A DNA stretch of 64,000 nucleotides from Prevotellaceae bacterium KH2P17 (GCA_900199655.1 FZRE01000013.1:1-64000), one strand, 5' to 3'. Shown: positions 17,738 to 27,705, counted from the stretch's first letter. The notes: a model not told the origin generated them from the letters alone. Translations and numbers: made by a program.

Positions 17738-20026
17738 TTACATTTTGTTCTTCAGCTTGTCTACATAGGCGTCGATAACCGCTACTGCGGTGATGTTGAT
17801 GACGTCACGCACAGAACTCTCGAAATCGGTGAAGTGGATTGGCTTGTTGAGACCCATCTGGATGGGGCCTATAATCTCTGCATCAGGGTCGAGAGCCTGC
17901 AGGAGCTTGTAGCTTCCATTGGCCGAACTCATGTTGGGGAACACCAGCGTATTGACGTCTTTCCCCTTGAGGCGGGTGAACGGATATTTGCTGTCGCGCA
18001 GCTCCTTGTTGAAAGCAAAGTTCACCTGCATCTCTCCGTCGATGGCCAAATCAGGGAATTCGTTTTGCAACTGCTCAACTGCCGCGTGCACTTTGGCCGG
18101 ACTTCCAATCTCATCGGTGCCGAAGTTGGAGTAGCTAACCATTGCAATGACGGGCTCCTCATTGAAGAACTTCACGCTGTGAGCACTCAGCCGGGCTATG
18201 TCGTAGAGTACATTCTCGTCGGGATGGCGGTTTATCAGCGTGTCGGCAATGAAGTAGACACCGCGTTTCGTGTTGAGAATGTGCATCGTACCGAAGGTGT
18301 TGAAGCCCTTGCGGATGCCGATTACTTCCTTTGCCACCTTGATGGTGTTGGAATATTTGGTGTACAGACCGGTAATGAAGGCGTCGGCGTCGCCTTTTTC
18401 TACCATCGACATGCCGAAGTAGTTGCGCTCGTACATCTTGTCGTAGGCCTCTTCGAAGGTGTATCCTTGGCGTGCCCGCTTCTCGGCCAGATGCTTGGCG
18501 TAAGTGGCGCGGCGTCCTTGTTCTTTGTCGGCACGCATGTCTACGATTTCAATATCAGTCAAGTCGAGCTTCAGCCGGGTAGCCAGACGGTGCAGACGGT
18601 CTACGTTTCCCAACAGAATAGGTTGGCAGATACCTTCCTGCTTAGCCTGTACGGCTGCCTTCATCATGGTTGGATGGCCGCCTTCGGCAAATACCACACG
18701 CTGCGGGTGCATGGCCGCGGTGGCGTGAATGGTACGGGTGAGCTTGGTCTCTTGGCCCAACAGCTGGCGCAGGTGTTCCTTGTATTCCTTCCAGTTGGTG
18801 ATGCACGTGCGGGCAACTCCGCTCTCAATGGCGGCTTGGGCCACGGCAGCAGAAACCTCGGTAATGAGCCGCGGGTCTACTGGTTTGGGAATAAAGTACT
18901 TTGAACCGAACTGTAAATCGTTGACATGATATACCTCGTTCACAATGTCTGGTACGGGTTGCTTGGCCAGCTCGGCAACAGCCTCGACGGCGGCGAGCTT
19001 CATTTCCTCGTTGATAGCTTTGGCATGAACGTCTAAAGCACCCCTGAAAATATACGGGAAAACCATCACATTGTTAATCTGGTTGGGGTAGTCAGAACGT
19101 CCGGTGGACATCAGTACGTCGGGGCGAGCTGCCATTGCGTCCTCATAGGAAATCTCCGGCACGGGGTTGGCCAACGCGAATACCACCGGGTTCTCGTTCA
19201 TCCGGCGCACCATGTCCTGCGTAAGGACATTGCCCTTGGACAGTCCTACAAACACATCGGCACCCACTATAGCCTCTGCCAGTGTGTGTACATCGCGCCG
19301 GTCGGTGGCAAAGAGAGCCTTTTGGGGTGTAAGGTTGGGCCGGTCGGAAGTAATAACTCCCTTGGAATCGAGCATCACGATGTTCTCTTTCCGGGCTCCG
19401 AGAGCCACGTAGAGTTTGGTACAGCTGATGGCGGCAGCGCCGGCGCCGTTGACTACTATCCTGACTTTGGCAATATCTTTGCCTGCTACTTCGAGCGCAT
19501 TCTTCAGTCCGGCTGCCGATACGATAGCCGTTCCATGTTGGTCGTCGTGCATGACGGGAATGTCCAGCGTCTTTTTCAGTCGTTCCTCTATATAGAAACA
19601 CTCAGGAGCCTTGATGTCTTCCAGGTTGATACCGCCGAAGGTCGGGGCAATTTTCTCTACCGCCTCGCAGAATTTCTCGGGGTCTTTCTCGTCAACCTCT
19701 ATGTCGAACACATCGATGCCTCCATATATCTTGAAGAGGAGTCCCTTGCCTTCCATGACCGGTTTGCCGCTCATAGCGCCAATGTCTCCCAGTCCCAGCA
19801 CGGCAGTACCATTGCTGATAACAGCTACCAGATTGCCTTTGTCGGTATATTTGTAAACATCGTCGGGGTTCTTTTGTATTTCCAGGCAAGGATAAGCCAC
19901 GCCCGGAGAGTAGGCTAAGCTCAAGTCTGTTTGGGTATGATAGGGCTTGGTTGGTTTTACTTCAATCTTACCTGGCCTGCCGGTCTCATGATATTCGAGA
20001 GCAGCTTCTTTCGTAATCTTTACCAT
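17738..20026 (-). CDS. maeB: Malic enzyme fused to a phosphotransacetylase-like domain
   Basis: A 762-residue MaeB-type enzyme. Residues 1-420 are the malic enzyme, which oxidatively decarboxylates malate to pyruvate: [30 protein letters not shown], then the nucleotide-binding [20 protein letters not shown]. From about 430 a phosphate acetyltransferase-like domain follows ([13 protein letters not shown]...), which in MaeB proteins is regulatory, binding acetyl-CoA. Full length for the class. It is divergent from a TetR regulator, and the shared upstream region holds a 13-bp inverted repeat overlapping the maeB -7 box. Confidence 0.95.
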   Translation of the reverse strand: MVKITKEAALEYHETGRPGKIEVKPTKPYHTQTDLSLAYSPGVAYPCLEIQKNPDDVYKYTDKGNLVAVISNGTAVLGLGDIGAMSGKPVMEGKGLLFKIYGGIDVFDIEVDEKDPEKFCEAVEKIAPTFGGINLEDIKAPECFYIEERLKKTLDIPVMHDDQHGTAIVSAAGLKNALEVAGKDIAKVRIVVNGAGAAAISCTKLYVALGARKENIVMLDSKGVITSDRPNLTPQKALFATDRRDVHTLAEAIVGADVFVGLSKGNVLTQDMVRRMNENPVVFALANPVPEISYEDAMAARPDVLMSTGRSDYPNQINNVMVFPYIFRGALDVHAKAINEEMKLAAVEAVAELAKQPVPDIVNEVYHVNDLQFGSKYFIPKPVDPRLITEVSAAVAQAAIESGVARTCITNWKEYKEHLRQLLGQETKLTRTIHATAAMHPQRVVFAEGGHPTMMKAAVQAKQEGICQPILLGNVDRLHRLATRLKLDLTDIEIVDMRADKEQGRRATYAKHLAEKRARQGYTFEEAYDKMYERNYFGMSMVEKGDADAFITGLYTKYSNTIKVAKEVIGIRKGFNTFGTMHILNTKRGVYFIADTLINRHPDENVLYDIARLSAHSVKFFNEEPVIAMVSYSNFGTDEIGSPAKVHAAVEQLQNEFPDLAIDGEMQVNFAFNKELRDSKYPFTRLKGKDVNTLVFPNMSSANGSYKLLQALDPDAEIIGPIQMGLNKPIHFTDFESSVRDVINITAVAVIDAYVDKLKNKM

Positions 20027-20069
20027 ATACGCTTTATAATTTATGTTAAATATTCTATGTAATCTTTCT

Positions 20070-20127
20070 CTTTGTCGTCAAACAGGCCGTAAATGCTACG
20101 GTACGCCTGGCTATTTTGACGACAAAG
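20070..20127. promoter_or_regulatory. Nested inverted repeat at the maeB/tetR divergent promoters
   Basis: Perfect 13-bp arms CTTTGTCGTCAAA (20070-20082) and TTTGACGACAAAG (20115-20127) enclose a second nested dyad CAGGC-CGTA...TACG-gtac-GCCTG. The right arm overlaps a minus-strand TATCTTTG box (complement of 20123-20130), the likely maeB -7 element. It could be an operator for the adjacent TetR-type protein or a 5' leader hairpin in the maeB transcript. Confidence 0.65.
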
Positions 20128-20172
20128 ATAATAAAAAACCGATAAACTGAATGAAGTTTTTCCGATTTTTTA

Positions 20173-20180
20173 TATCTTTG
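20173..20180 (+). promoter_or_regulatory. -7 box of the TetR-family gene
   Basis: TATCTTTG 25 bp before the ATG at 20206; no clear -33 TTTG. Confidence 0.55.
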
Positions 20181-20205
20181 CATATAATAACAAAAGATTT
20201 CGGAA

Positions 20206-20823
20206 ATGAGCAACTCAACGCTTTATCGCCAAGAATTGAAATCCCGGATTTTAATTGCTGCCATGCAGGAGTTTAAAGTCAAGGGCATCAAGTCTGTTAA
20301 AATGGACGATATAGCTAATCTTTTGGGCATATCCAAGCGTACACTTTACGAAACTTATGCAAACAAAGAGGAGCTTCTTTACGAAGGAGTTTTAAGGGAA
20401 GAAGCCAGCAATGATGCCTATATGCGCCAGTTCGCTGCCAAGCCGAAACACCATGTAATGGACATCTTGGCCGAATTCTATCGCCTGCAAATAAAGAATC
20501 TGGCGAATATAAACCCCTTGTTCTTTTCCGATTTGCATAAGTATCCGCGCATTATCTCTTTCCTTTCAGAGAAGCACAAGGTAAAGGAACAGAAGTCGCA
20601 TGAGTTTTTCCGGAAAGGAGTAGAGGAGGGTTACTTCCTTGGAGGCGTGGATTATCTGATTATCTACAGGCTGGCAAATGCAGCCATGCAGCACGCCATG
20701 CAGACGCAAATGTACAAGGAGTTCGACATGGACAGGCTGCTGCGCAACACGATTATCCTCTTCATTCGAAGCATCTGCACGCAGAAAGGCATCGCCATGA
20801 TAGATAACTTCGAATGGAAGTAG
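20206..20823 (+). CDS. TetR-family transcriptional regulator
   Basis: A 205-residue regulator. The N-terminal helix-turn-helix is clear (about 10-60): ILIAAMQEFKVKGIKSVKMD, DIANLLGISKRTLYETYANK, EELL. The C-terminal ligand/dimer domain is all-helical and not assignable to a specific ligand. It is divergent from maeB, and the inverted repeat between them is a natural operator candidate; control of malate use is therefore possible but unproven. Its 3' end is 19 bp from the convergent relA-like gene. Confidence 0.9.
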   Translation: MSNSTLYRQELKSRILIAAMQEFKVKGIKSVKMDDIANLLGISKRTLYETYANKEELLYEGVLREEASNDAYMRQFAAKPKHHVMDILAEFYRLQIKNLANINPLFFSDLHKYPRIISFLSEKHKVKEQKSHEFFRKGVEEGYFLGGVDYLIIYRLANAAMQHAMQTQMYKEFDMDRLLRNTIILFIRSICTQKGIAMIDNFEWK

Positions 20824-20842
20824 CGTTTCTTGCCGCGCGGGG

Positions 20843-23053
20843 TTAGATTCTGGAAACCTGCTTGACCCCCTTTACGGTCCGTAGTTTCTTGATAAGAGCC
20901 TCCAGACGTGATGTGTCGTCGAGCATTACCACCATGTTTCCACTGAACAGACCATCGTTGGAATCGATGTTAATGGAGCGCATGACAATCTTTTCTTCCT
21001 TGGATATGATGTTGGTAATGTTGCTTACGATACCGATATCATCGTTACCTATTACGCGCAAGGTTATGCTGTACTGGCTTGAACCTTTGCCGCTCCACCG
21101 TGCCTTTACTATTCTGTAGCCGAAACGGCGCTGCAACTCCGGTGCATTCGGGCAGTCCTTGCGGTGTATCTTGATGCCTCCGCTGACAGTAACAAACCCG
21201 AAAACATCATCTCCATAGATGGGATGGCAGCATTGGGCGAGCGAATAATCCACGCCTTTAAGGTTCCTGTCAATGACCAGAACATCGTCATTCTGCCTGG
21301 CTATGTCCTCATCAGGATTGTCGTATTCAAATTTTTCTGCGCTTTCCGCTGCTTTCTGCATCCCTGTGTTTTGTGAGTGGTCGCGCAGTTCGATATATTG
21401 TTCAATGATGGAGTTGACATCCAGTTTTTCGTCTGCAATCTGTTTGTAGAAGTCGGAGATTTCCTTGAACCCCATCTTCTTAATGAGATGGTTCATAACA
21501 CTTTCCTCATACTCCACCTTCTTATTCCTGAACCGCCTTTCGAGCAGCTCTTTGGCATATAAGCCATCCTTGATGGTGGTCTCTTTCAGGGCCAGGCGGA
21601 TTTTGGAACGAGCCTTACTTGTCTTGACTATCGACAGCCAGTTGCGGTTTGGTTTCTGATTGCTTTGGGTCAGAATCTCAACAGTGTCGCCTGAAGAGAG
21701 CTGCTCTCTGATAGATACATTCTTGCCATTGATGCGTGCCCCCACGCAGGTATTGCCCACACCGGAGTGGATGTGGTAAGCAAAATCAAGCACCGTGGCA
21801 CCTTTCGGGAACTTGAAAAGGTCGCCTTTTGGTGTGAACACGTACACTTCATCTTCGTACAACTCCAGTTTGAACTGGTCCATGACCTCAAGACCGTTGC
21901 CCGCTTCGAGTGCTGCCCTGATGCTTGCGAGCCAGGTGTCGAGGCCACCTTCACTCTTGATGCCTTTGTACCGCCAGTGAGCAGCAAGTCCGTGTTCGGC
22001 TATGTCGTCCATGCGTTCAGTGCGAATCTGCACTTCCACCCATTTGTTTTCAGGTCCCAGAACCGTGATATGCAGGCTTTCGTAACCGTTGCTTTTAGGC
22101 ACCGACAGCCAATCGCGCAGTCGTTTGGGATTTGGCTGGTACATATCTGTTACGATGGAGTAGGCCTGCCAGCACTGCATTTTTTCTTTCTCGACCGGAG
22201 AATCGATGATGATGCGGATGGCGAACAAATCGTAGATGCCCTCGAAACCGCATCCCTGCTTCTTCATCTTCTGCCAGATGGAGTGAATGCTCTTTGTCCG
22301 TCCCTTCATGTGGAACTTGAGTCCGGCATCCTGCAGGCGTGCCTGGATAGGAGTGATGAAGCGCCGGATGTATTCGTCACGTGCCTTCTTCGTAGCATTC
22401 AGCTTCTCCTTTATCATATAGTAGGCATCGTGTTCCAGGTATTTCAGGCTCAAATCCTCCAGCTCGCTCTTGAGCGTGTAGAGGCCGAGCTTATGAGCCA
22501 GCGGGGCGTAAAGATAGCTGGCTTCTTCCGAAACCTCGCGCTTTGCTTCCTCGTTCTGCGTGTCCCGTATCTGTCTCATTAGGTTTACTCGGTCTGCAAT
22601 CATAATGAGAATAACCCTCATGTCCTCGGCAAAGGAGATGAGCAGGTTGCGGAAGTTCTCGCTCTCGATAACAGGATTCTTCTTGTAGAGGTTCTGGATT
22701 CTGACAAGTCCATGAATGATATGGGCCACATGGTCGCCAAACTGCTTTTTGATGTCCTCGAAACTCGAACTGCCATCAGACACATTGGGGTAGAGGAGGA
22801 TAGCCAGCACGCCGTCTCTTTTCAGTCCTATCTCGCGTACGGCAATCTCTGCGGTTTGCAATGCGCTTAATATCGAGTTGAGACCAAACACGTCCCGCTT
22901 CATGTTACCGGCCTCCACGGCACGGCGCAGATAGTCGGCGAGCTTCTGCTCGTCGTCTTCCTGCAAGGTTTCTCCAATATAGTCCTTTAGTCTCTTGTAT
23001 ATTGCCTGAGCCTCGGAAATCTCCTGAGGCGTGAATTCAAAACCATTCTCCAT
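20843..23053 (-). CDS. relA: RelA/SpoT-family (p)ppGpp synthetase with degenerate hydrolase site
   Basis: A 736-residue long Rsh protein. Domains in order: HD hydrolase-like (about 50-190), synthetase (about 240-370: YDLFAIRIIIDSP, SVPKSNGYESLHITVLGP, VEVQIRTERMDDIAEHG), TGS (VYVFTPKGDLFKFPKG), helical/zinc-finger-like region, and a C-terminal ACT domain. In the HD part the expected LLHDVVEDT is replaced by LLYPNVSDG (near 86-94), removing the metal-binding His-Asp, although the later IADRVNLMRQI is kept. I infer a synthetase without hydrolase activity; a second, bifunctional enzyme would be expected elsewhere in the genome. Confidence 0.9.
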   Translation of the reverse strand: MENGFEFTPQEISEAQAIYKRLKDYIGETLQEDDEQKLADYLRRAVEAGNMKRDVFGLNSILSALQTAEIAVREIGLKRDGVLAILLYPNVSDGSSSFEDIKKQFGDHVAHIIHGLVRIQNLYKKNPVIESENFRNLLISFAEDMRVILIMIADRVNLMRQIRDTQNEEAKREVSEEASYLYAPLAHKLGLYTLKSELEDLSLKYLEHDAYYMIKEKLNATKKARDEYIRRFITPIQARLQDAGLKFHMKGRTKSIHSIWQKMKKQGCGFEGIYDLFAIRIIIDSPVEKEKMQCWQAYSIVTDMYQPNPKRLRDWLSVPKSNGYESLHITVLGPENKWVEVQIRTERMDDIAEHGLAAHWRYKGIKSEGGLDTWLASIRAALEAGNGLEVMDQFKLELYEDEVYVFTPKGDLFKFPKGATVLDFAYHIHSGVGNTCVGARINGKNVSIREQLSSGDTVEILTQSNQKPNRNWLSIVKTSKARSKIRLALKETTIKDGLYAKELLERRFRNKKVEYEESVMNHLIKKMGFKEISDFYKQIADEKLDVNSIIEQYIELRDHSQNTGMQKAAESAEKFEYDNPDEDIARQNDDVLVIDRNLKGVDYSLAQCCHPIYGDDVFGFVTVSGGIKIHRKDCPNAPELQRRFGYRIVKARWSGKGSSQYSITLRVIGNDDIGIVSNITNIISKEEKIVMRSINIDSNDGLFSGNMVVMLDDTSRLEALIKKLRTVKGVKQVSRI

Positions 23054-23149
23054 GTCCTGTTATTTATTTGTGCAGCCACACAGGGTTTGCTATAATGCAA
23101 AGATATTGCTTTTTATGCGAAAAGATTTCATGTTTTCAGAAAAACTGAT

Positions 23150-23157
23150 TATATTTG
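23150..23157 (+). promoter_or_regulatory. -7 box of the DUF4301 gene
   Basis: TATATTTG, with TTTC 20 bp upstream as a near-consensus -33. Its position rules out the in-frame start at 23155 and supports the ATG at 23197. Confidence 0.55.
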
Positions 23158-23196
23158 TGGCACATTTACCTGGAACATGATATAAACCTAATAATT

Positions 23197-24714
23197 ATGC
23201 TTTCTAACAACGACTTGAAACAAATCTCCCTGCGCGGGATTACAGCGGAGCAAGTAAATCACCAGCTTGAGCAGATACGGACGGGCTTCCCTTTCCTCCG
23301 ATTGGAAGCTCCTGCGGCTATCGGCAAGGGCATCATGGCGCCCGACAACAACGAACGCGATGCCTACATAACGGCATGGCAGGATTATAAACAGGCCGGA
23401 CACAAGATTGTGAAGTTTGTCCCGGCATCGGGAGCGGCCAGCAGAATGTTCAAAGACATGTTCGCTTTTCTGGATGCCGACTACGATGTACCCACTACGG
23501 ACTTCGAGAAACAGTTCTTTGACAACATCAAGAAATTCGCTTTCCGCGAGGCTCTGTGCGACAAGTGCAGGCAGAACACGGGCAAGAGCATCATGGAGTT
23601 GATACGCGACGGAGAGTATAAAGCCGTAGTGGACAACATGCTCAACGCCGAAGGACTTAACTACGGACGCTTGCCCAAGGGCTTGTTGCTATTCCACAAC
23701 TATGACGACGGGCCGCGTACATCGATGGAAGAGCACCTGGTTGAGGCCGCCCTTTACGCCGACAGCAATGCCGAAGCCAACGTACACTTCACGGTGAGCC
23801 ACGAGCACTTGGAACTCTTCAAGCAGAAAGTGGCCGAAAAGGCCGAATTCTATGCCAGGAAATACGGAGTGAAATACAACATCTCCTTCTCCGAGCAGAA
23901 ACCTTCTACCGACACGATAGCCGCCAATCCCGACAATACTCCTTTCCGCAATGCGGACGGCTCGCTGCTCTTCCGCCCCGGAGGGCATGGTGCGCTGATA
24001 CAGAACCTCAACGAGATAGATGCTGATGTGGTGTTTATCAAGAATATAGACAACGTTGTGCCCGACCGGCTGAAGGACGATACCGTTACTTACAAGCAGC
24101 TCCTGGCAGGCATACTCGTAACACTGCAGGCCCAGGCGTTTGAGTTTCTGCGCATACTCGACAGCGGAGCCTACTCGCATGCACAGCTGGAAGAGATGAT
24201 TCGCTTTGTTCAGCGCGACCTGTGTTGCCGCAAGCACGATATCAAAGAACTGGAGGATGCCGAACTGGTGAGCTACCTGCGCACCAAACTCAACAGACCC
24301 ATGCGTGTGTGCGGCGTGGTGAAGAATGTTGGAGAGCCTGGCGGCGGACCGTTCCTCACCTACAATCAGGACGGAACTGTGAGCCCGCAGATACTCGAAT
24401 CGAGCCAGATAGACAAGAACAACCCCAGCTACGTGCGCATGTTTACCGAGGGAACGCACTTCAATCCGGTAGACCTTGTATGCGCAACCAAGGACTACAA
24501 GGGCCATAGGTTCGATTTGCCTAAGTTCGTTGACGCCGCAACGGGCTTCATCAGCAACAAGAGCAAGGACGGAAGAGAACTGAAAGCACTGGAACTGCCC
24601 GGCTTGTGGAACGGCGCCATGAGCAACTGGAGCACGGTGTTCGTAGAGGTTCCGCTGTCTACCTTCAATCCGGTAAAGACCGTGAACGACCTGTTGCGCG
24701 AGCAACATCAGTAG
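23197..24714 (+). CDS. DUF4301 family protein
   Basis: A 505-residue soluble protein matching the Bacteroidetes family DUF4301. Recognisable blocks are FVPASGAASRMFKDMFAFL, PKGLLLFHNYDDGPRTSMEE, HFTVSHEHLELF, FRPGGHGALIQNLN and the C-terminal VEVPLSTFNPVKTVNDLL. The PASGAASRMFK and GGHGALI blocks resemble the nucleotide loop of sugar-phosphate nucleotidyltransferases, so a related fold is possible, but no activity is established. The start at 23197 (MLSNNDLKQ) follows the promoter box at 23150-23157. Confidence 0.8.
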   Translation: MLSNNDLKQISLRGITAEQVNHQLEQIRTGFPFLRLEAPAAIGKGIMAPDNNERDAYITAWQDYKQAGHKIVKFVPASGAASRMFKDMFAFLDADYDVPTTDFEKQFFDNIKKFAFREALCDKCRQNTGKSIMELIRDGEYKAVVDNMLNAEGLNYGRLPKGLLLFHNYDDGPRTSMEEHLVEAALYADSNAEANVHFTVSHEHLELFKQKVAEKAEFYARKYGVKYNISFSEQKPSTDTIAANPDNTPFRNADGSLLFRPGGHGALIQNLNEIDADVVFIKNIDNVVPDRLKDDTVTYKQLLAGILVTLQAQAFEFLRILDSGAYSHAQLEEMIRFVQRDLCCRKHDIKELEDAELVSYLRTKLNRPMRVCGVVKNVGEPGGGPFLTYNQDGTVSPQILESSQIDKNNPSYVRMFTEGTHFNPVDLVCATKDYKGHRFDLPKFVDAATGFISNKSKDGRELKALELPGLWNGAMSNWSTVFVEVPLSTFNPVKTVNDLLREQHQ

Positions 24715-24786
24715 CAGTATCTGTTGCATCAGTGCCCTCCGTAGGCTCCGCCGGTCTGCTAAGGCATTGTCAAATACACCTTTCGG

Positions 24787-24856
24787 CAACTTTTGACAAG
24801 TGTCGAACAATCGTGTGACACTTGTTTAATAATCGTGTGACACTTGTCGAACGATA
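24787..24856. repeat. 70-bp triple-dyad element, copy 5 (degenerate)
   Basis: The three dyads remain (centres 24799.5, 24821.5, 24843.5) but the outer arms are worn: CAACTTT on the left and no AAAGTTC on the right. It runs in phase into the following 22-bp array, whose first dyad is centred at 24864. It lies between convergent DUF4301 and clpC genes. Confidence 0.85.
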
Positions 24857-25043
24857 AGGAGACCATCTCCTTACAACAGTGAGGCCATCTCACTACAACA
24901 GTGAGGCCATCTCACTACAACAGTGAGGCCATCTCACTACAATAGTGAGGCCATCTCACTACAATAGTGAGGCCATCTCACTACAACAGTGAGGCCATCT
25001 CACTACGACAGTGAGGCCATCTCACTACGACAGTGAGGCCATC
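24856..25043. repeat. 22-bp tandem hairpin array
   Basis: Seven complete 22-bp units AGTGAG-GCCAT-CTCACT plus a linker TACAAC, TACAAT or TACGAC, then a half unit ending at 25043. The arms and loop are invariant; only the linker varies. The first module (24856-24872) has different arms, AAGGAG-ACCAT-CTCCTT: two base pairs differ and both are compensated. There are no spacers, so this is not CRISPR. Confidence 0.92.
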
Positions 25044-25091
25044 AATTGTATGCAGAAAGAGCAGGATAGAGCACTTAGGCAGATAGAACGC

Positions 25092-25128
25092 AAAAGGCGT
25101 GCAACCACAATCAAGTTGCACGCCTTTT
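25092..25128. terminator. Hairpin at the clpC 3' end
   Basis: A perfect 14-bp stem AAAAGGCGTGCAAC/GTTGCACGCCTTTT with a 9-nt loop, 4 bp past the clpC stop. It has A/T-rich ends on both strands and could terminate in both directions. Confidence 0.85.
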
Positions 25129-25132
25129 AGGT

Positions 25133-27670
25133 TTATTTGAACGTAAGTTCGTCTTTCGCCGGGTTCTTCCCTATGGCGATGGTGTCGCCGGGATGAACAT
25201 CGCCGGATAGTATCTTCTCGCACAGGCCATCTTCGATGTAGTTCTGGATGGCTCGCTTCAGCGGACGGGCTCCAAACTGGACATCGTAGCCCTTGGAGGC
25301 CACGAACTCTTTGGCCTTGTCGGTTATGGAGAGATGATAGCCCATGTCCTCAATGCGCTTGAAAAGAGACTTCAGTTCTATGTCGATAATCTTCTTGATG
25401 GCGTCCATGTCCAGCTGGTCGAAGGTGATGATTTCGTCCAGGCGGTTCAGAAACTCTGGCGCGAACTGCTTGCTCAGGCTCTTCTGAATGATGGAGCGGG
25501 CGTATTCCTTGTCGCTCTCGTTCAGGCTCAAGCCGAGCGTTCCGTTGGCATTGAAGCCTATGCCGCGCCCAAACTCCTTGAGCTGGCGGGTTCCCGCGTT
25601 GGATGTCATGATGATGACGGTGTTGCGGAAGTCAACCAGTCGGCCGTTTCCATCGGTCAGTCGGCCCTCATCCAACACCTGGAGCAACAGGTTGAACACG
25701 TTTCCGTGCGCCTTCTCTATTTCGTCCAGCAGCACAATGGAGTAGGGATGGCGGCGTACGCGCTCCGTCAGCTGGCCTCCTTCTTCATATCCCACATATC
25801 CGGGAGGTGCTCCGATGAGCCTTGATACGTTGAACGACTCTGTGTATTCGCTCATGTCAATGCGGATAAGCGAGTCGGTTGAACCGAACATAAACTCGGC
25901 CAGCTTCTTTGCCAGATACGTTTTGCCGACGCCGGTCGGGCCCAGGAACATGAATGCACCGATGGGGTGGTTGGGCTCCTTGAGGCCTACGCGGTTACGC
26001 TGGATGGCTTTCACCATCTTGTCGATTGCCGGATCCTGGGCAATGACGGCCTGTTTCAGCTCGGCTGCCATGCCTTTCAGCCTTGTGCCTTCGGCTTCGG
26101 CCATCCGCTGCACGGGTACACCGGTCATCATGCTCACTACGTCGGCCACGTCTTTCTCGGTAATGACCTCGCGGTTGTCGGTATCTCCCTTGGTCCAGTT
26201 GTCCTGCATCTGCTGCAGTTCTCGCTCCAGTTCGGTCTGTTTGTCTCTGAAACCTGCGGCCAGTTCGAAGTTCTGGTTCCTCACGGCAGCCTGTTTCTTC
26301 TCCTTTATTTCATCTATCTGCTTCTCTTTGTCAGTAATTTCCTGCGGAACCTTGGCGTGCTGCAGGTGTACGCGGGAGCCTACCTCGTCGAGTGCATCAA
26401 TGGCTTTATCGGGGAAGAACCTGTCAGTTATATACCTTTCTGTCAATTTGACACAGGCTTTCAGTGCGTCATCAGTGTACGAAACGTGGTGATGTTGCTC
26501 GTACCGGTCTTTGATGTTCTCCAGTATCTGGAGCGTTTCGTCGGTCGTGGTGGGCTCGATGAGAATCTTCTGAAATCTGCGTTCCAGCGCTCCGTCTTTC
26601 TCAATGGAGTTGCGGTATTCCTCCAGCGTGGTGGCGCCAATGCACTGTATGGTTCCGCGGGCAAGCGCCGGCTTCATGATGTTGGCCGCATCCATGCTGC
26701 CCGGAGTGCTTCCGGCACCGATGAGGGTGTGTATCTCGTCTATGAAGACGATGATGTCCGGGTTCTGTTCCAGCTCCTTGAGCAGGGCTCGTATGCGCTC
26801 CTCAAATTGTCCGCGGTACTTGGTTCCTGCCACAATGGCGGTCATGTCAAGGCTTACAAGCCGCTTATTGAACAGTATGGGCGATGTTTGGTGCTTGTTG
26901 ATGAGTTGTGCCAGCCCTTCTACAATGGCACTCTTGCCAACGCCCGGCTCACCTATGAGGATGGGGTTGTTCTTCTTTCGGCGTCCCAGAATTTCGGTCA
27001 CGCGCATTATCTCCTTGTCACGGCCGACTACGGGGTCGAGCTTTCCTTCGGCTGCAGCCTGCGTAAGGTCAGTCGAAAAGTTGTCGAGCACCGGCGTCTT
27101 GCCGTTTCCCTTGCGGGTTTGAGTTGTGGTATGGGCCTGTGTACCGCCGTCACTTGATTTGGAAGACTTCCACTGTTCGTCGTTCACTTCCTCGTCTTCG
27201 TCAGGCAGTCCGATACCGTCTTGTATGGTTTTGGCTTCCTTGTGCAGCAGTGTCAGCGTGTCCTCGTAGTTCATGTTGTTGAATTCCAGAACCTCCTTGG
27301 CACCGTTGTTCACTTGGTCATGCAGGATGGCAAGCAGCAGATGCTGCACGTCAACCATCTGAGTGTGCTGGATGCGGGCTTCAAGAACTGCGAGTTTCAG
27401 AATGTTGCTGGCTTTTTCGTTGAGCACGAGCTCGGTCGTCTGAAGCGGTTCTCCTATCTCGTCCTGACGTACACGCTGCTCCAGTTCTTCCTTTACAGCG
27501 TCTATGTTCACGTCCAAACGGCGGAACAAATCAATGATAAGGCCGTTTCTTTCACGGATGATGCCAAGCAGCAAGTGCTCCGGACCAACCGAACGGCTGG
27601 CCAATCGCGTTGCTTCCTCACGTGAAAAGGCGAGTATCTCAGACACTTTGGGTGAAAATTGACTGGTCAT
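25133..27670 (-). CDS. clpC: ClpC-type AAA+ protein-unfolding ATPase
   Basis: An 845-residue Hsp100 unfoldase that feeds substrates to ClpP. Double Clp-N repeats (about 1-145), AAA-1 with Walker A GEPGVGKSAIVEGLAQ and Walker B IIVFIDEIH, a middle coiled-coil with UVR-type segment, AAA-2 with GPTGVGKTYLAKKLAEF, and a C-terminal small domain. The start MTSQFSPKVSEIL at 27670 is fixed by a full promoter (27706-27737). The 3' end abuts a hairpin and then the 22-bp arrays. Confidence 0.95.
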   Translation of the reverse strand: MTSQFSPKVSEILAFSREEATRLASRSVGPEHLLLGIIRERNGLIIDLFRRLDVNIDAVKEELEQRVRQDEIGEPLQTTELVLNEKASNILKLAVLEARIQHTQMVDVQHLLLAILHDQVNNGAKEVLEFNNMNYEDTLTLLHKEAKTIQDGIGLPDEDEEVNDEQWKSSKSSDGGTQAHTTTQTRKGNGKTPVLDNFSTDLTQAAAEGKLDPVVGRDKEIMRVTEILGRRKKNNPILIGEPGVGKSAIVEGLAQLINKHQTSPILFNKRLVSLDMTAIVAGTKYRGQFEERIRALLKELEQNPDIIVFIDEIHTLIGAGSTPGSMDAANIMKPALARGTIQCIGATTLEEYRNSIEKDGALERRFQKILIEPTTTDETLQILENIKDRYEQHHHVSYTDDALKACVKLTERYITDRFFPDKAIDALDEVGSRVHLQHAKVPQEITDKEKQIDEIKEKKQAAVRNQNFELAAGFRDKQTELERELQQMQDNWTKGDTDNREVITEKDVADVVSMMTGVPVQRMAEAEGTRLKGMAAELKQAVIAQDPAIDKMVKAIQRNRVGLKEPNHPIGAFMFLGPTGVGKTYLAKKLAEFMFGSTDSLIRIDMSEYTESFNVSRLIGAPPGYVGYEEGGQLTERVRRHPYSIVLLDEIEKAHGNVFNLLLQVLDEGRLTDGNGRLVDFRNTVIIMTSNAGTRQLKEFGRGIGFNANGTLGLSLNESDKEYARSIIQKSLSKQFAPEFLNRLDEIITFDQLDMDAIKKIIDIELKSLFKRIEDMGYHLSITDKAKEFVASKGYDVQFGARPLKRAIQNYIEDGLCEKILSGDVHPGDTIAIGKNPAKDELTFK

Positions 27671-27705
27671 ATATCTTTTTACCTTTCTTCTATAGTTATA
27701 CTTCA

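Noticed and set aside
17549-18904. 451-codon plus-strand frame opposite maeB
   Set aside because: Antisense shadow of maeB beginning inside a 70-bp repeat; no plausible domain.
24856-25043. CRISPR array
   Set aside because: Units are directly adjacent 22-mers with only a 6-bp variable linker; there are no unique spacers and no cas genes.
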